NCBI GenBank assembly: GCA_977006965.1
Contig: OZ345366.1
Location: 1,798,001-1,862,000, forward strand
Length of the DNA stretch: 64,000 nucleotides
Direction: 5' to 3'
Origin: Phymatolithon calcareum
Lineage: Eukaryota > Rhodophyta > Florideophyceae > Hapalidiales
Shown: positions 32,300 to 42,889 of the stretch, one piece after another
Layout: each line of letters opens with the position of its first letter
Numbering within the stretch: the stretch's first letter is position 1
The notes under the pieces: generated by a model
What the model saw: the letters and a program-made list of their open reading frames with translations, nothing else
Database searches by the model: none
Told to the model about the DNA's origin: nothing
Program-made: the position numbers and the translations under genes

Positions 32300-33345
32300 C
32301 ACATGTATCATTTTTGCAGATAAGATAAGGCTGATGATGTTCTGACTGTCGACCTTCTCGACGAGGAGCTCCATTATGAAAAGTGTAGTAGAAATCTGTT
32401 TGCCAGCAGCAATTTTATGGTGTTTTCAATATATGTCCTGTCAGTCTTTGGGATATTCTTGAAGTAAAGTGGATCCAAGATTGGACTCTTTTCCGCTGTC
32501 ATCATTGGTTCCATCTGTTCTGCGAATGTTTCCAATTTCGCTTGGTCTTCTTCGAAGACCTATGGCCTCGACTCTGCGCAACTTGCTGCTCCGAGATACG
32601 GAAACTAAATCTATCTTTGCTTTTGGCTGCACTCAGATTAGGGAATTCTTCTTCAAAAAAATTGTTTCGTGCCAGTGTCTAACAGGGCTGACCTGGTTTC
32701 TCTGGCGGGCATTGTTCCTTCAAGCTTTTTCTTTTTTCTCTACGGGTCGCTAACTCCGCTTCTAGGATGGTCACGCGATATAATCTGTCCTTGTCTTCCT
32801 TTCGAGCTCCTCCAGCGTCGTCACTAGAGATTTGTAGTTCCTAACATCTAACTGTAACCTCTCTGGTTGACATATGGTCTCATTCGTGTTTTTCGCAGTG
32901 CTTTTTTTGAATTTTGAATTTATTAAACGCCCTCAGAAACACTCATAAGACTGTAAGGGAGATGCGTTTCAGCTGCTACTACCTTTGTCGCTCCGTTACT
33001 CTGTTAAAGCCCGCAAAAGCTCGTTGCTATCGTCGTAGCCCTAGCTGCAAAACCATCCTCCAAAGAAGGTTTTTTCGCAGTGCTGTTCTTTTTGCCTTGG
33101 ATGGACGCGACTACCTCTTCCAAAAACGGAGCAACGTTCTTTCCGTTTTGCTTGAGAGATATTTTGTTCGTACTCCCGCCTGGGCTCGCGTCCGCGCGTG
33201 TCTCGCCAGCGACAAATTGGGCACCAGAATGGTTACCCCCTTCCCGCATGGGAAGGTGCACTCAAGCTTATATTTTTTAGCCATCGCAGATCCAGCTGTT
33301 GAAGGACAGCTCTGCATTAGCGGCATCGGCCGGAATCTGGGCTAG
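32300..33345 (-). pseudogene. LINE B ORF1-like region
   Basis: Minus-strand frame 33261-33085 includes NKISLKQNGKNVAPFLEEVV, and after the nested insert the reading resumes at about 32888 with a long helical stretch containing YKSLVTTLEELERKEDKDRL, a likely coiled coil. Placed upstream of the endonuclease, this fits the ORF1 protein of LINEs, an RNA-binding chaperone, although no zinc knuckle is visible. The nested insert interrupts the frame. Confidence 0.5.
32903..33070 (-). mobile_element. Nested 5'-truncated LINE with 14-bp TSD
   Basis: A 168-bp insert starts with T-run plus GAATTTTGAATTTATTAAAC (A-tail and AATAAA signal of a minus-strand element). It is flanked by perfect TTTTTCGCAGTGCT repeats at 32889-32902 and 33071-33084. 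It corresponds to the last part of LINE A's 3' untranslated region (shared GGAGATGCGTTTCAGC and GTCGTAGCCCTAGCTGC), so it comes from the same family. It interrupts the ORF1-like region of LINE B and is therefore younger. Confidence 0.9.
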
Positions 33346-33821
33346 GGTAATTACCGCTCGACAATTGCCATGAATGCAATGAAATGGAAATACAAGAAAA
33401 CGCGGGAACAAAACAAATCATACTACTACACAAGTTGACAGAAAAATCGGGAAAGGGAATCTCCCCGACGGAAGATGATCTTCGAAACTCCGCGTATGCA
33501 AGGTTGGTCGCTAACACAAGGGACAAGGCATGTTGATGATTCCAGACCGAGGAGCTGGGCGGATCGGGAATAACGACCGTTGTGGTCGAGCGCTGTCGCT
33601 CCCGCTAGCCGGTGATGCATGAACTCCGCCACGTCAACCGTGTCCCCGTTCTGTCTTGATTTCCTCGGCGCGGATGTGTACCGGCGTGAACATATTTCTT
33701 CCTCTCAAGCAGAAGAGAAACTGTGCCATAGCTCTCAGTCATGCTCAGTGTTCCGCGTTGTTCGCAACCAATACATGGAACCATGGTCCAGATCGACGGG
33801 AACACTTGTCTAGTGGGATTG

Positions 33822-35430
33822 TTTTTTTGAATTTGGAATTTATTAAACGCCCTCAGTAGCACTCATGAGATGCAAGGGAGATGCGTTTCAGCAGCTACGT
33901 TGTAGCTTCGATCATATATTCAAATACTTGTAACCCGGGTTAACGTCGTAGCCCTAGCTGCAAAAACCCTCTCCCGTGAAAGGGCGGAGGGAAAAGCTTG
34001 AGGTCCACTGATCAGATTTCCTCAATTGGAGCCTTGTCTATTCCATGTCGTCGTAAAAGACGATAGTGACGAAGAGTGGCTTGTCTAGAGCTTTTTCAGT
34101 GATATCAATCTCTCCTTTGGTCAGTTGATATCTTCCGAGGTATTCTTCAAGGTTGCTCATGAGGATTGGTACAGTATCACCGAACTTGTCTGTGAGAAGT
34201 GATGTGCTCATCGGGGGGAAGCGACCGAGTGCCCACTTTACTGCTAATTGGCGGTGCCGTGTTTTCGGGAGTCTGATAATCGCCGGGGTGGACCCGGGCA
34301 GATCGTAGGGAATTTTTCTCTTTCTGTTGAACTCCGAGACGTCTCCGTCATCTTTGAATAGCAAGGTCCTCAACGATTTTGCTGAAACTCCCTGTTTGAG
34401 GAAAGTCATTGCCTTCTCCAATAGATCGTACTGTAGCATTGCCGATGTGTCTCGACTAACCCATTGTAGTTCATTCACATATCTTTCCTCGATTGGGACG
34501 GCCAGAAGGCTCCTTTTCTTTGATCTGCCTCGTTCCAGCATTTTGAGTGCTAGAACGAGTCTCCTGTTTTCGGCGTTGTGAATTCGGCAAAGAAGGCGAA
34601 GTCTGCCATAGCGGTTTTTCGATATTGGACCGACTACTTGTGCGAAAAATGTTTTCTCCACTTCTGCGATAGCTGTCTGGACTCTCGGCGCCCATGGCGT
34701 CAGGTGCATTGCATACTCCTATCTTGGTTGTATCAACGCCTTGTATGTCTTCACTGCTTTCAAGGGGCTGAGTGGTCGCAACGAGACACCCAGGGACCTC
34801 AGTTGATATACCGCGATCTTGGCGTGTCGGATGCGCTCAAGCATTTTTGTGTCAGTAACTCCCTTATTACTGAGTGAGATGCCAAGGTATGATAGTTCTT
34901 TGACCTTTGCCAACGTTTTCCCTGCAAGCTTGAAAATGGGTGATCTTGTGTCTTCCGAGAGAAGTACTTCACTCTTCCCAGCTTTCGTGTTCCAAATCAT
35001 CTGCCTGTCCCTTGCCCATTTCGATGCAATATTTAACAGTCTCTGTAGTCCCGCTGGTGTCATTGCCGATAGAAAAACGTCGTCCGCAAAGAGGACTGCA
35101 GCTACATCTGCAACTTCTCGTGGAACTCGGCTTATTCTTTCCGCGAATTCGTCCATGAAAAGGTTGTACAAACTTGGACTCAGCGGAGACCCCTGAGGTA
35201 CTCCTCTGTCAATTAGGAACCACTTCTGCTGCGGGTCACCAACCGTGGATACCCAGGAAGGCATCAAGAATGGTTCGATCATCACGCACAGCTCTTGCGG
35301 TAGAAGACCTCTCATTCGCTCTTGCAGGTGGTGTCTACCCACTGTGTAGTACGCTGCCTTCAGGTCCAATACTGCGATGCATCGCTGCCCTCGCTTTTAT
35401 AGTTCCAGCAGTGTCGGAATAGTGAGAGGC
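33822..35430 (-). mobile_element. LINE A: 5'-truncated non-LTR retrotransposon
   Basis: The element runs leftward from about 35430 to a 3' end at 33822, where GGGCGTTTAATAAATTCC and a short A-tail (read on the minus strand) close a ~190-nt 3' untranslated region. Only the RT palm and the C-terminal domain are present. The 5' end joins sequence of another LINE with RNase H. No target duplication could be matched at the right-hand end. It is the best-preserved LINE of the window. Confidence 0.85.
34038..35405 (-). pseudogene. LINE A reverse transcriptase, one in-frame stop
   Basis: A single minus-strand frame of about 455 codons is broken only by a TAG at 34719-34721. It starts at GQRCIAVLDLKAAYYTV (first catalytic Asp), passes GVPQGSPLSPSLYNLFMDEF (template-binding motif) and has AVLFADDVFLS with the catalytic Asp pair at about 35079-35090. 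It continues with KSEVLLSEDT and KVKELSYLG (thumb) and, after the TAG, EYAMHLTPWA and a 220-residue C-terminal domain ending VTIVFYDDME. This enzyme performs target-primed reverse transcription in the nucleus. A TAA lies just upstream of the frame, at the truncation. Confidence 0.85.
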
Positions 35431-35479
35431 TTGGGTTTGAGATGACCTGATGAAGGATCTCGACGCCGCGATTGTCAAC

Positions 35480-35965
35480 GGGACTCTCTGGTGGTCCACA
35501 AGGTCTCGCTCTCAAATACCCCTGCGAGCTAGATCGTCAGCAGCATCGTTTCTGGGAATTCCGCAGTGACTCGTTATCCAAATAGCTTCGACGGAGATCT
35601 TCTTGGACATCAGTTGTTCGAAAAGGCACAAAGCTTCCGTATCATTTCCCCGTACATCCGTGGCTGGCCGTCAATTGCATGGATGCTGCTCCTGCTGTCC
35701 ATGAAACCTATCAGACGTGCGTTTAACCACGGCTTTCACGTTTAGTTCAGGTGCGTCGTCAAAGATTGGCGCTGTCATTGGTCTGACTCATTGTAGTAGC
35801 ACCTTGCGGACCGGGCGTCGCTCGCCCATTCTAAGAATGCGTCCATTCCAGTTCCATCGTAGGTCTCTGGGCGACATTACCACGTCGATGGAGAGTGCCC
35901 TTGCTTCGTCGGCTATTGGTCTCTCCTTTGTTCTCGATATCATCTTAGCACCTGTGAACTAAGAA
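35480..35965 (-). pseudogene. Second LINE family: RT C-terminus plus RNase H remnant
   Basis: On the minus strand, RPIADEARALSIDVV then DLRWNWNGRILRMGERRPVR (about 35930-35800) is the C-terminal RT region of a different LINE. The same stretch occurs at 40430-40560 on the plus strand. It is followed by MDSRSSIHAIDGQPRMYGEM (about 35700-35640) and, after a frameshift, AIWITSHCGIPRNDAADDLA (35585-35530), the RNase HI signature with the D-S-R and H-C-G-I-P-x-N-x-x-A-D motifs. RNase H downstream of RT is typical of I-like clades. LINE A has cut it at 35430. Confidence 0.75.
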
Positions 35966-36825
35966 TGTTCGGGATGTTTATCAATGGAGCGTATCCAGCG
36001 AGGTCGATAAGGCTGTACAAAGCTCTTGCACAGTTACGCTGGGAACACGGATTGCATTAGATACAATGAGCACCCAGAGCAAAAGTATGAAGTCAAGAAG
36101 ATGGAGTCGATGTTCTTTAGTCTAATATAGGTAAGCCGGGAGAAAGGAGTAGAGAAAAGATTATGACTATGTGCTTCATTTTAGAACCAAGGGCCAGGAG
36201 AGATACCCCAGCGTAAACGTTCGGGCCAAGACTAATAAGGTACCATATAAATATCGCTCACAGATTACATTCTGAGCGAGAGGCCAAAGACCTTCTGAAT
36301 TCTAAATCGGAAGTCAAACTCGCAATGAAAATATGCACCTGTACTGCAGCAAAACAGATCTACGAGGCAACAAACGTCAAGCAGTGCCAGTAGCAGAAGA
36401 TTCTGGAATTTTCCGCTAAAGCAGAAGTGGCAGAGAGGTCGTATCCCGCGCGTTAAACTGTACCTCCACCGCAAATCTGCTTCAAGTCGAGGAGTTATAG
36501 ATTGTTAGCCATAAACTGTTCCAACCCCTGAGCAGCTCGAAGCTCGTACTGATGACCGGTTAAGCTGTCAAAATTCTCTCCAAGATATCAAGGGAAGGCT
36601 GTTGAAAGATAAGCAATCTCCGTAGGAAGGTGCATTCAAGAAGTGAGCTCTAGTTGAGGTCGTCGCTATGTTTCAAGTCTTCAACATTAGGGCTGCAAAA
36701 AAACACGCTTTGCCAAATGAAGCCCCCTTTCGTGACAACCAGCTGACTCCGAGTGAAAGAGTACAGGAACAAAGTAGCGCTCGGGGAGAGAGAGGCTGAA
36801 CGGACCGAACGGACCACAAACGACA
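35966..36825. other. No recognisable gene
   Basis: Frames are short. I recognise no motif or repeat shared with the rest of the window. Confidence 0.4.
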
Positions 36826-36829
36826 CAAG

Positions 36830-37100
36830 ACAAGTTTCCGGCGCGGGCGCCTGTGCCCGCGCCGGTGCAAGTAGTCGCAGCGATCAAGTTGCGCAAAGCG
36901 CTTGTTTTGACCATAATCCCGTCGGAAATGGCTGGTCCGATGGCGAAAGCACCCGCCTGGGACTCGGCGAATCGAGAACTCTCCACGCACGAAATGCCAA
37001 ACCCCACCCCGCCATCGCGGGATTTCGAAGAAATATTACGAATTTAAGCAGATTTGATACAGGCCAGCTATCATAACCGGCCCGGCCACACGTGCACATG
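36830..37100 (-). repeat. GC-rich dispersed repeat, copy 1
   Basis: About 260 bp match 60505-60765 in the opposite orientation. Translations show the relation clearly: PVSNLLKFVIFLRNPAMAGW and LAFRAWRVLDSPSPRRVLS here versus PVSNLLRFSRFLLHAATAEL and LAFRAWQVLDLPSPRRMLS there. Because two frames are equally well conserved, I regard this as nucleotide-level repeat homology and not as proof of a gene. The flanking sequences are unrelated. It may be part of a transposon not otherwise recognised. Confidence 0.6.
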
Positions 37101-37739
37101 AGCGTCAAAGGAAGGAGACAAGAGCTAAGTCGGGAATTTTTCCCCGTTTCATTGCATGGTTTTTCGAAATGGCAAGAGCTGTGCTCCGGCCTCCCCATGT
37201 GAGAACGCTATCACCTTCTGGTATTATGGTAGTACATGGATTCCGCCCTGAGCAGTGTGCCCCAATGCTCAAGGAAGCTGGGAGAGAGAACAGAAGGAGA
37301 TGAAAGGAGTTTACGAGATGACCAGCTACCGTGAGCATCCTAAATGCTTTCCAACCCGGGTCATCCCTGTGAAGGACGGTGGCTGAAGAGTGGCTCCGTA
37401 GAGATTTTGATATTGAGCCCCCTCCCCCCCACCCGAAGGTCTGCAATTTGTGCAGCTTTGGAGCTGTTTTGACGTCAAGTACCTCTCGTATCCGCTAATG
37501 TCTACTGCAGCCGTAAGGATGTAGAGTTGTTCTAGGACAACTTCAAAAACCCGCGTGAAAGGAAAAGAAAGAAAAGAGTACAGTGGAATTTTCTGCTCGA
37601 GACCCGATTATGGGCCAAAGGTCGGATAGTGTTGCACCCACTATTCGCGAACGCCAGACAATACCTATTGCCTCTTGGTACACGCAAAGTCGCCCCATGT
37701 GTCTGCAGACACGTTGGTAACTATCAAACAGAAATCTAC

Positions 37740-37800
37740 ATTTCTCATTCTTCCATTGCTGATAAAGCTAGGGTTTGGAGCTTTTAAATAAATACTTACA
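37740..37800 (+). repeat. LINE-like 3' end motif
   Basis: AGGGTTTGGAGCTTTTAAATAAATAC matches the plus-strand form of the shared LINE 3' end (first 20 nt AGGGTTTGGAGCTTTTAAAT). The sequence upstream is too diverged to define the length of the fragment. Confidence 0.4.
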
Positions 37801-39253
37801 TATCTCCGATAATGCTACTGCAAGCTATAACCGCAGTTTCAGACTATTTAGTCAGAGACGTCAAAAGAGGCTCGTGTTTCAAAAAGTTAAGATGGACCGG
37901 CAATTTTTCCTGAGCCTGCCTCTGCCCAATGGCATTTAATTAGTTTTGCCGAAAGGTGCAAAATTGTTTTTGGTAAACAGAGCACAGTTGACTAAGAATT
38001 TGTAGTCAGTCACGTTATATTGCGCCAGGAACACTAAGGCTTCTAGTCTTTGTTGATCCTCTCTGGTAGGATGTACCTTGTCCATAGAGACTACGACTAT
38101 TACTGATTCTTTTAAAAGATGAAGAAGAAAAGTGGATTTTTATTTAAGGGGAAATCAAAAAAACAGTGCGAAATTTGGATTTCGTGTTTCGACAAGAGTA
38201 CGCAATTGCGTTCTCAATTTTTGAGCATTGCCCAAACTATATCTCATCATACTTTATGAAATCGAATGAAAGCACGGCGGTCCGAAAGTCGAGCCTTAAT
38301 ATGCACGGGACGCGCTAATTTTTCAGCAGTACCGCCGTCCCTTTCCGGAATTCTTGCACTCGACGTGAATGGATATGTACAAGTTGGCCAACAGAATATG
38401 CTGCTTTTTCGCGGCGGATCGAGGAGCAACACCAAATAGCAAATCGGATGTTGACCGATTGCCCGCAAAACTTCGTCATGGGCAGAGATTTGAGTTTGAT
38501 TGACGGGAATTGATAGGAAAACTTTATATTTTCCGTCGTTGAGCAGGCCCCATGGTTTTTAATCTGGCGCAAGGGCGGCCAACAAGACAGATTCCTTCGA
38601 TGCCCAATCGTGCTCTAGAAGATGCCTACTCTCTGCCTCATCCGCAGGATGTTGTCCATGGTTCTACGGCATTTTAATCAACTGCACATTTACAGCAGTC
38701 AGATTGGAAGCGATATCATGCGGAATGCATTCCCAGTTGTGTGTCCAGGCCGCAGCGTGACTGAACACAGAGCTAGGGAATGTACGAGAGGCAATCGTCC
38801 ACGATGAGTTTGTAAACTTCTGTAAATATTGACGGTGCTGAACTGTGCATATAAATTGCGATCGTAGTGAGGCAAACTTCGATTTCCGACGCCGTGAAGT
38901 CCACTCACAAGGCAGGCACGCAAGGTCGTGCACCTCAATCAATCGAGATTGAGGGACCAACAGATCATAAACGAAACAAATATGAAAAGGGACGTCTAGA
39001 TAGAGTACTACTCATGTTTTGGAAGCGCCGTGCGCGACTGGCCCGCGATTCCACACTGGTGTTTGCAAAATAGGTTCGTAAAGTTGCTTACGCCTCCACT
39101 TCGGTATCAAAATATTGAAAACAATGAATGCACAGAGAGCTGTGCACACGGCACATGCCCGCCATACTAAAAAGGGCTGTGTTCTGATTCTCCTCCCAGG
39201 TTCTTTACAAAAGCCTCTGCCGGCTACGGTCCGATCGTCCACAGCGCAGAGGA
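37801..39253. other. No recognisable gene; upstream region of zinc-finger gene 2
   Basis: The frames here (largest 98 codons, minus 38664-38960) lack motifs. The 3' half must contain the promoter and 5' leader of the zinc-finger gene at 39254, but no element could be singled out. Confidence 0.4.
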
Positions 39254-39893
39254 ATGGCGCCTCTCTCCTCTCCTTCGAAGCGGGCGCGCAAACTCGATCT
39301 GTCCTACCTCCTAAACGACTCCTCGCCGCCTGAACAATCTCGTGCTGACCCTGCCAATTTGCCTCAAGTAGAGCAACTTGTTCATGCGTCTAGAGCAGAC
39401 GGATCGAACGCACGCGGATCCAAAGGGAGCGCTTCGAAAGCAAGCGAACCGAATGCAAATCCGGCCAAATTGAAATCGACGACATGTGAACTCTGTGCGC
39501 ATACGTTTGTGCAGGCCGCTGATCTCCGGAAGCACATTAGCACCGTGCACGAAAATCGACGTCCATTTCATTGCGACATTTGCCCGAAAACTTTTGGAGA
39601 GAAGGGCAATCTGCGCAAGCATCGCAAATCTGTACACTTTAACGAACGACCGTTTCATTGCAACGTATGTTCAGCTTCGTTCGCATTTAAGGACGGTCTT
39701 GCTCGTCATGTGAAGGTACGTTGTCCGTTCTATCCCGGGAGGCGATATGCGTATACTCTTTACTGATGGCTCCATCTATGTGCAGCTTGTGCATGATAAC
39801 GCTCGGCCATTCGTATGCGAAGCTTGCAAAGCGGCATTTAAACAGGTGTCTCAGCTTCGCCGCCATTCTGCCATTTGCACAAAGTCAAAATGA
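39254..39893 (+). CDS. C2H2 zinc-finger protein, paralogue 2 (2 exons)
   Basis: Exons 39254-39715 and 39786-39893 encode 189 residues. The 70-nt intron (GTACGT...GTGCAG) splits finger 3 between HVK and LVH in phase 0, exactly as in the two paralogues. The N-terminus SKRARKLDLSYLLN (8-21) is the shared motif. A Ser/Ala/Lys-rich linker follows. Fingers: C78/C81/H94/H99, C107/C110/H123/H128, C136/C139/H152/H157 and C165/C168/H181/C185, the last of C2HC type. It is a likely nuclear DNA-binding regulator. Start: the first in-frame ATG, in the same position relative to the motif as in paralogue 3. The 39.25-39.66 minus-strand frame is a shadow. Confidence 0.9.
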
Positions 39894-40261
39894 GCATTCC
39901 GGAATTCTCTCGTCTCCGCCATATCGATATACAGTATCTGTCCTATTCTTCTCATTGTATAAATCTCTCATTGCTTACATGTAAATTATTAAAGCAGAGG
40001 ATATGAACTCCATTTCACTAATTAGGCAGCTGTGAGTTGCAAATTATTGTCTTCGTTCCACACGCAAATACTGCATTGAACCCTATTTTGGTTTATTGGT
40101 GACTTCGATATTCTTCCTGTGTACAGCAAAGTGACGGTGTGCGCATTATCAATTTCACAGATGAAAACAACGACATTGCTTTTGAAGGAATTGCTTTCTA
40201 AACGCAACAAAATTTGCACTAGAGTAGCCCTCAATATTTCTTTGCAATTACTTCAGAAATG

Positions 40262-40600
40262 TCAGCTTTTCTCACTGAATGCTTCACTTGCGGAAAACAA
40301 CTCTACTTGATTCCTCGGAAGCGTTGCATACTGTCTTGAAAAGCGTACCATGTGGGTGCGTTTGACGCCCTGGATAACTGAAAATGTTCGGAAAAATCTC
40401 AGATCCAGAGGCGCCAAGATGTTATCCACAATATCGGGAAGACCAATTGCGGACGAGTTTAGGGACCCCACCATCGATGTGGTATTGTGCGCCAGAGACA
40501 TACGATGGAGTTGGCTTGGAGACATCCTGCAAGCAGCAGTCAAACTCGCAGCAAATAGATTAGAATGGAAGAAGATTAGGCCCTCAAAGTGTTGCTAGCC
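40262..40600 (+). pseudogene. LINE reverse transcriptase C-terminus, plus strand
   Basis: The frame 40350-40598 contains MLSTISGRPIADEFRDPTID, VVLCARDIRWSWLGDILQAA and the C-terminal end EWKKIRPSKCC. The first blocks match the minus-strand remnant at 35930-35800 (RPIADEAR, DVVMSPRDLRWNWNGRILRM), so both derive from the same LINE family with RNase H. Nothing of the catalytic RT core is present upstream; only about 340 bp survive. No 3' A-tail was identified. Confidence 0.65.
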
Positions 40601-40715
40601 CCACAAGGGGAATGCGCAAAATGAATGAATGCGTTGACGCCCTGGAAGCCAGACAAATGGGCATTGATAATCCAATAGTCTGACTTTGAAAATTTTCAGA
40701 CATTAGGCTTCCTTT

Positions 40716-40823
40716 ATCGGAGAGTGAACTACGTTCTTCAATAGTAAGGAGATATTTTAAGGAGGTGATCCTTGATCGGAGAGTGAACTACGTTCTTCAA
40801 TTGTAAGGAGATATTTTAAGGAG
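40716..40823 (+). repeat. 59-bp tandem duplication
   Basis: ATCGGAGAGTGAACTACGTT starts at 40716 and again at 40775. The units remain nearly identical (one change, ATAGTAAGG/TTGTAAGG) through AAGGAGATATTTTAAGGAG. The second unit is incomplete. High identity implies a recent event. Confidence 0.9.
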
Positions 40824-41069
40824 ATCTCCAACTCAGTTCATATTTCGGCTATGAAAAGATATATTTTTAGACCTGTTTCGAGAGCGCCATGACTGAATAG
40901 CCCCTAGTACTGCCCCGCGGAGGATAGATCAGTCGCTTCTATACAGTCACACGCATGGACATAACATTGATGATTTCACTTATAGGTATCTCAACAAGCA
41001 TTTGATACTCCAAAATCATCTTCCTTTTTTCAATCATAGGTCCCGCTAAAAGCTTGCTATGACTAGAGA

Positions 41070-41395
41070 TGGACACCCCGATCAGGCCCCTCCCCGAATA
41101 AAGCTCTCTGAGGGCCTCATCTTCCTGGAGAGGGCCTCTGTTCTCCTGCTTTTGCCAAGAGCCCTCACGGGGCCTTATGATACAGTGTACACGTGGTACA
41201 GATATATGAGTTCAGTTGTCGAAAAGATGAATTTCAGATAAACGTTTGAAGGTATGATAGTCATGGATATCATGGGCAATATGCTGAAGGCCCTCTTTTC
41301 GTCACTTTCTTTGGAGGCCCTCTCCGAAGTCCCAGAGCGATAAGCGAGCTTGCCGTACCCCTCTTGAGGTCCGTCCGGGGTGTTCATGTCTTCCT
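41070..41395. repeat. Imperfect inverted repeat with GGAGAGGGCCTC cores
   Basis: GGAGAGGGCCTC at about 41129 and GAGGCCCTCTCC at about 41312 are exact reverse complements, and further matches (GATGGACACCCCGA versus ATGAACACCCCGGA in the reversed right arm) extend the pairing over about 110 nt on either side of a ~100-nt centre. It could be the ends of a small foldback element. No flanking duplication was found. Confidence 0.5.
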
Positions 41396-41399
41396 ATGA

Positions 41400-42830
41400 C
41401 CCACAAATAGGGACGGGACGCATCATGCGTTACTATCCTCACATTTTGAATGATCCCTATCAGAAGGAACGAAACGTAGAGTGGCTTCCGTCACTAGGTG
41501 ATGTGCCGACAGTTTCCTACATATAAACAGCTAAAATATCCAGTCCAGAAACGTATGGTGCTCAGCATTTGGCAAGGCAACACGTCTGCAAATACTGTTT
41601 TGTCTTATTCCTTCACTGCAGAATAAAAAGCACATGATCATCCCGATTCCTCATTAACATTGAAGAGAGGAGTCTGTAGCTCTACAAAATATTCATTATT
41701 GAAGACGAGTATTCTCCATTCCTTTTCGCCATTTTCACAGGATAAGTATGCGAATAATGCTTACTGAGTCTCTACTTGCGAAAACCTAGCTGCCCTTGAA
41801 AGGTGGAGGGAATTTCGTATCGTAGTTGAGAAAATCAGATTTAATTTAGTCATTAGGCCGGCGCAGGCCTCTAGACATGCGAGAATACTGAGGCTTCAAC
41901 GCGAATTGGACGTTGTAATCATTCCAGTACACACAGTTTATTCGAAGTGTAAGCTATTTTGCATCATCGATGCATTGATTGGAGGCGGCGAAAAGCGAAA
42001 AGATTGTTGCATGCAACTAGCTTGAAAAGGTCTATAAGGCAACTTCCTCTCTCAGCCCATTATTACTGCAGTTGACGGGAAGAACGATACCACTTGCATC
42101 ATGAAATTGAAACTTCATTTTTTGATTCTGTGGAACAGATTGAGGGACGGTGGTGCAATGTGGGCTATCCTATGCACAGTGACCTCATCCATGACAATGA
42201 TGGGGTAGGTTCCAGCTGTATATATAGTCTACGTCATCTGGCTAATAGGTTATCGGTGCGCCTTGCACTTTGGTCCAATAGAATGAAAACCAATAAGTCT
42301 CGTCCATGGAATCACGCAAAAAAAATCATGCAGTGGCAAGAGTCATGTTGATTGAGTAATTGATCGGCAAGGAAGGAGACCTCGCGGATTAAGCCGCCCG
42401 AAACAATTGGTGATGTACTGCGTAAACATGCAAAAAAGTATGAAGCTCTATTGAGCACCACGGCACTAGAGCCATCGCAACTTTTTAGCTTAGCGAACAT
42501 GAAAAACCATTCATTCAGTAGACATTTCTGGTAAAATGGTAAGGGAGCAATTTTGGCAGAAAGTTTTAACTTACCAGCCCGTGTTCTGGATTTAAAAAAG
42601 GGTACTCATTTTTCGGACGAGTTCTCACGCCTTCAAAAGGGGATGTATCGCCAAATGAAAGGCCGATGAACCATTGGCCTTTGCCATTTGCACTTGAAGG
42701 CCTATGTGATTTCCCCCATGCGCACTGCTGTATGATATATCGCGACGTCCGGCCACGAATCGAGGAGTTGAATTCGTGGAAACCATTTTCGGGCAGTTAC
42801 GTCTGACTTCCAGCTGAGCAGAACCGTTGA
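41400..42830. other. No recognisable gene
   Basis: Frames are all below 90 codons and have no motif. The sequence is AT-leaning and shares no clear repeat with other parts of the window. Confidence 0.4.
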
Positions 42831-42834
42831 GCCT

Positions 42835-42887
42835 CAAATTTTAGGTCGGAGGACCTCAACGGTTGAGGTCCTCCGACCTAAAATTTG
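42835..42887. repeat. Perfect 53-bp palindrome
   Basis: Left arm 42835-42860 (begins CAAATTTTAGGTCGGAGG) and right arm 42862-42887 are perfect 26-nt reverse complements around one central G. Outside, GAACCGT (about 42821) and ACGGTTT (about 42891) also pair, hinting at a longer ancestral hairpin. No coding frame depends on it. Confidence 0.95.
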
Positions 42888-42889
42888 CG

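Larger units (their letters stand above)
30103..33360 (-). mobile_element. LINE B: endonuclease-type non-LTR retrotransposon, 3' end lost
   Basis: Read on the minus strand from the right, the element contains an ORF1-like region (33.3-32.4 kb), an apurinic-type endonuclease start (about 31.8 kb) and RT fingers (30.6-30.1 kb), all broken. It stops abruptly at about 30103 within the RT, so it has lost its 3' part, the opposite of normal LINE 5' truncation. A short 5'-truncated LINE is inserted into its ORF1 at 32903-33070. The right limit is the last readable ORF1-like sequence. Confidence 0.75.

Noticed and set aside
39311-39658. 115-codon minus-strand frame across zinc-finger gene 2
   Set aside because: It is the shadow of the plus-strand exon, whose zinc fingers fix the coding strand.
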